From: Diadema setosum
Lineage: Eukaryota; Echinodermata; Echinoidea; Diadematoida; Diadematidae
DNA length: 64,000 nt
Assembly (NCBI RefSeq): GCF_964275005.1
Contig: NC_092685.1
Location: forward strand, 14,640,571-14,704,570
Direction of reading: 5' to 3'
Positions 61,164 to 64,000 of the stretch are shown here, one piece after another. The notes under the pieces are model-generated. The model did no database searches. It worked only from the letters and a program-made list of their open reading frames with translations, and was not told the origin of the DNA. Numbering within the stretch: position 1 is the first letter of the stretch; every line of letters begins with the position of its first letter. The position numbers were made by a program, and so were the translations under genes.

Positions 61164-61992
61164 GTTGTGATTACAACAATCTTGCCTGCATAACGTGAAG
61201 AAGTTTTTTAGATCAAGTGTATGCAGACATAGCTGTGCACCCTGATATTACAGGTAATTAGCAGCAACCAAAGTAATAGTAAATATGGAAGGAGGAGGTA
61301 TAAACTCATGACTTCAGAAATGCGGAAATATTTCCTGATGTACATGGTTAATCTGTGATACAGATACATAACTTTTTAGGATGTGACGGTGGAGATGTAC
61401 AGTGTATTAGGCATGCAATGTAACACTGACGTTTTTGTGTGATGTCTACCATGGTACTCGCCTGTAGCAAATGTATGTTGTCAACCTTCAAGTGTGTCAA
61501 ATCTATCATGACAGAGGAAAAGACAGTGATGTATGCAGTGGTCAACTTAGTAGTGCAATTATTTATTTATTTGGACACTTCAGACCTACGCATAGCCAGG
61601 TAGTGGAAAATAGTATTTGCACACATTTCTACGTTGTGAGCAGATTATACTCCAAAGCATTGCATGTTGTGCTGTTTTAAGTCAGTAACACTCTATGTTG
61701 CCATTCATTAATATGTTTCCATATTGGTATCAACTTGATCAACTGTTGTCAGGTGAATAACAAGGATGTCAGCATGTGGGATCAAGAGGCTATTCATGTT
61801 CTCATTTAATTGTGGAGGAAAAAAAAAACCTGCTCCCAGAAAGACGTCTCTTGTACATATTCATGCGTACCATGAAAGTATTCAAATCATGTACATGCTT
61901 AGCTTTGTGTCGAGTTTTTATAAACTATTACACTGGCTTTGATGAGGTCTTTTTTTCCGTTTATGTATGTGTCCCGTTTATCTTGCACATAG
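60737..61992 (+). other. Region between the two MCFD2 terminal exons
   Basis: 3' untranslated sequence of exon A followed by intronic sequence for exon B. It contains three diverged (GT)n-bearing units at about 61022, 61081 and 61133, each near the phrase GATTACRWCRATCTTGCC. No AATAAA that clearly serves exon A was found. Confidence 0.5.
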
Positions 61993-62290
61993 CCACATAC
62001 GAGAGCACCTTGACGGTTACATCGACCTCGACAAGCCAGAAAGCGAAATGACGGAGAAAGAGCTGCAGCTGTACTACTTCAAGATCCACGACTACGACAA
62101 GAACAACCGCCTTGATGGCCTAGAGCTGCTCAACGCCATGACTCACTACCACCACGACGGGTCACCGTCGGCCGAGCCGCTGCAGGAGGACGACCTCGTC
62201 AACCTGATCGACCCCATCCTCCGTGACGATGATAAAAACCAGGACGGCTACATTGACTACCCTGAATACGCTGCCACACAGGTCAACTGA
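61993..62290 (+). CDS. MCFD2: MCFD2-like protein, alternative terminal exon B (canonical)
   Basis: Acceptor ATCTTGCACATAG, the same phase and the same first bases (CCAC) as exon A, so it joins the signal exon equally well. Ninety-eight codons to TGA give a protein of about 169 aa, close to vertebrate MCFD2 (146). The sequence [29 protein letters not shown] and [16 protein letters not shown] follows vertebrate MCFD2 closely. Both EF-hand loops have all expected ligands: [12 protein letters not shown] and [12 protein letters not shown]. Confidence 0.93.
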
Positions 62291-62555
62291 GGTCCCCATT
62301 CCTATTCCTGCTTGATTGCTTCAAGGTTGATTTAAAGTGTACAAACACTAGCTCTAGGTTCTTTTTAAAAGGGGTATGTCATGGGTAAGCTGTAGAACAG
62401 CATGAATTTCTCCTCCTGGATTGGACTAAAACAGCACAGATGTCAAAACTTATTCACATTTTGAACTAACCAAGTCTTTGCCACTTTTGTGCCTCAATTC
62501 CAAAGGGGTGCCAGAGGGATCGTGCCTTTCAAGTTCTCTCCCATCTCGTCTCCTG

Positions 62556-63131
62556 AGACCCCGTTTACAGTGAGTAAAAAGGCCAGGCTCGGCCACGGCC
62601 AAGCCCGGCCTTCATTTCAGTGTAAACGCGTAAAAGGCCAAATGCGGGGCCAAAATTGGCCGCGCATTTGGCCACGCTCTGGAGGTGGTCTCGGCCGTGG
62701 CTGAGCCGTGGCCGAGCCCGGTCTTTTCTCAGTGTACACGCAAACTGGGCCAAATGCGGTACCAAATTTAGTCTGGCTTCCAGACCCTCTGTCCGTACTG
62801 TTTTGCTATTCAGGATATTAACGCCCTCAACGTCGAAAACTAGTATAGTTTAAGGTGGTTTTGTCCTGCAAAGGATTTTTCCTTTGGCAAAGGTCGCGGA
62901 GTCCAGTTGGCAAAGGGTCTGGAAACCAGACTATACTAAATTGCATTTGTTTACAAGCAGAGCGCCACTACGACAAAATATTGAAAGGTTTGAATGAAAA
63001 GCCGGGCCGAGCCCGGCAGTGTAAACGGACAAAATTGTGGGGCTTGGCCCCGCAATTGAGGCCGCGGTCGGCCGCGGCTCGGCCGCGGCTTGGCCGCGGC
63101 TTGGCCCAGCCCTGCACTGTAAACGGGGTCT
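62556..63131. mobile_element. GC-rich MITE, with a second MITE inside it, in the MCFD2 3' flank
   Basis: The ends AGACCCCGTTTACAGTG and CACTGTAAACGGGGTCT are exact inverses. The interior is rich in GGCCGCGGCTTGGCC-like phrases and repeats the end motif internally (CAGTGTAAACG at about 62618, CAGTGTAAACGG at about 63019). It starts 266 bp after the stop of exon B and so probably lies in the 3' untranslated region. Confidence 0.75.
62771..62931. mobile_element. Nested MITE with TA duplication
   Basis: The ends GTCTGGCTTCCAGACCCT and (inverted) AGGGTCTGGAAACCAGAC are flanked by TA on both sides. It interrupts the GC-rich element and is therefore the younger insertion. Confidence 0.75.
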
Positions 63132-64000
63132 AAGATCTCATCTTCAAGATACTTCCTGACCCAAGTCACTTTCAAACTTGCTGAAACTATGAGGACTTTT
63201 GACAAAATTATACAGTCGAGCATCAGTCAGCATTGAGTAGAATGTCTTGAAATCATGAATATTAAAAAGAAAAAAAAAAATCATTCCACTACCTTTCAAG
63301 CGACAATCAGCCGTACCAGTATATGAAATTTTGTTTGTGATCTACTAAGTTGATTTTAGTACATTTACAAGATTATTTGATTCTATGCTTCATGTTTGTT
63401 TTAGAACTCGAATGAAAGTGAAAGTTGATAACACATTATATCTCGGTGCTTCTCAATGTGCGAGTTGTGAAAGAAAGTGCTCATTTTACAAATGTATTAA
63501 TGTTTGCCTTTTTTGTAATCATATTGAGAATGAGTCTGTCATATTACATTCAGTCATCACTACTTAAATTGCAAATCTTTGAGCAGCCAGTCATCATGGA
63601 TCACATTCGTGAATTGGGGCAGTCGGCCTGTTTGGCAGCATGAAACTTTCGCGAATTGGCACTGGTATTCAATGCATTGTGTAGACGAAAACTGGCGCAG
63701 TACTTTCGCAAATCTTGGCTCCTCACGAAATTCATGAAAGCTGGCTTCATGTGCATGGAATTATTCTGGTTTTACAGTAGCTTGCATAAGTTATTATGTT
63801 TTACTCACTGGTACAAAGTTCCAATTTTTATATCCCACTCACGTGTAGAGATGTGAGATGTGCTTTACATGATGGTGCCTTTCGTACACAGGGCAAGCAC
63901 TCACAAACACAAAATCAAAAGTGATTTTCTTTTGTGAAAGTGTTGTTGATTATCTGCTCTACTCTGTTGTCTTGAATACTTGTGGCTGAGAGATTTATTG
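63132..64000. other. Downstream flank of MCFD2, nothing recognised
   Basis: AT-rich, possibly continuing 3' untranslated sequence. No exon, RNA gene or element end was recognised. Confidence 0.45.

Overview
The window looks like a gene-poor stretch of an invertebrate deuterostome genome, most probably an echinoderm and perhaps a sea urchin. The reasons are: AT-rich non-coding DNA with GC-rich exons; very many short inverted-repeat transposons, microsatellites and poly(T)/poly(G) tracts; and a non-LTR retrotransposon whose ORF starts with a 2A-like peptide, an arrangement known from sea-urchin elements. The species cannot be fixed from the sequence alone.

Three host genes can be assembled exon by exon. 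(1) A TMEM26-family eight-pass membrane protein lies on the + strand (exons 8405-8595, 12152-12317, 13516-14175; about 338 aa). (2) A C1orf198-family gene (DUF4706) lies on the - strand (exons 51493-51819, 46627-46677, 40916-41599, 39808-39867; about 373 aa). It was recognised from the N-terminal YFSSxxPMAxKI block, a 51-nt exon encoding a TW.D...PFSWETK block, and a C-terminal FDFLxxW tail. (3) An MCFD2-like secreted EF-hand gene lies on the + strand. Its signal-peptide exon (59676-59887) can splice in the same phase to either of two homologous terminal exons (60313-60736 or 61993-62290). TMEM26 and C1orf198 are convergent and about 25 kb apart; C1orf198 and MCFD2 are divergent and about 8 kb apart. 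They share no obvious pathway: MCFD2 belongs to ER-Golgi cargo export, and the other two are poorly characterised.

The rest is a dense mobile-element landscape. From 1 to 8.4 kb there is a foldback element with a 9-bp target duplication, nested MITEs, a tRNA-derived SINE and an 850-bp CTAT array. From 17.6 to 31.8 kb there is a block bounded by inverted GGGGTCCGTTTCATGAA ends. It contains an eight-unit ~163-bp tandem array whose conserved core is a consensus RFX X-box, a piggyBac-type MITE, Tc1/mariner- and pogo-type MITEs, a series of exon-like repeats, and a nearly intact CR1/L2-type LINE on the - strand with a hydrophobic leader, 2A, PHD finger, endonuclease and reverse transcriptase. From 32 to 58 kb there are further MITEs, a second foldback element with a 9-bp duplication, a GC-rich hairpin family and a ~215-bp G-rich tandem repeat.

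All coordinates were read by eye from the sequence. Family names rest on remembered motifs, not on a search.
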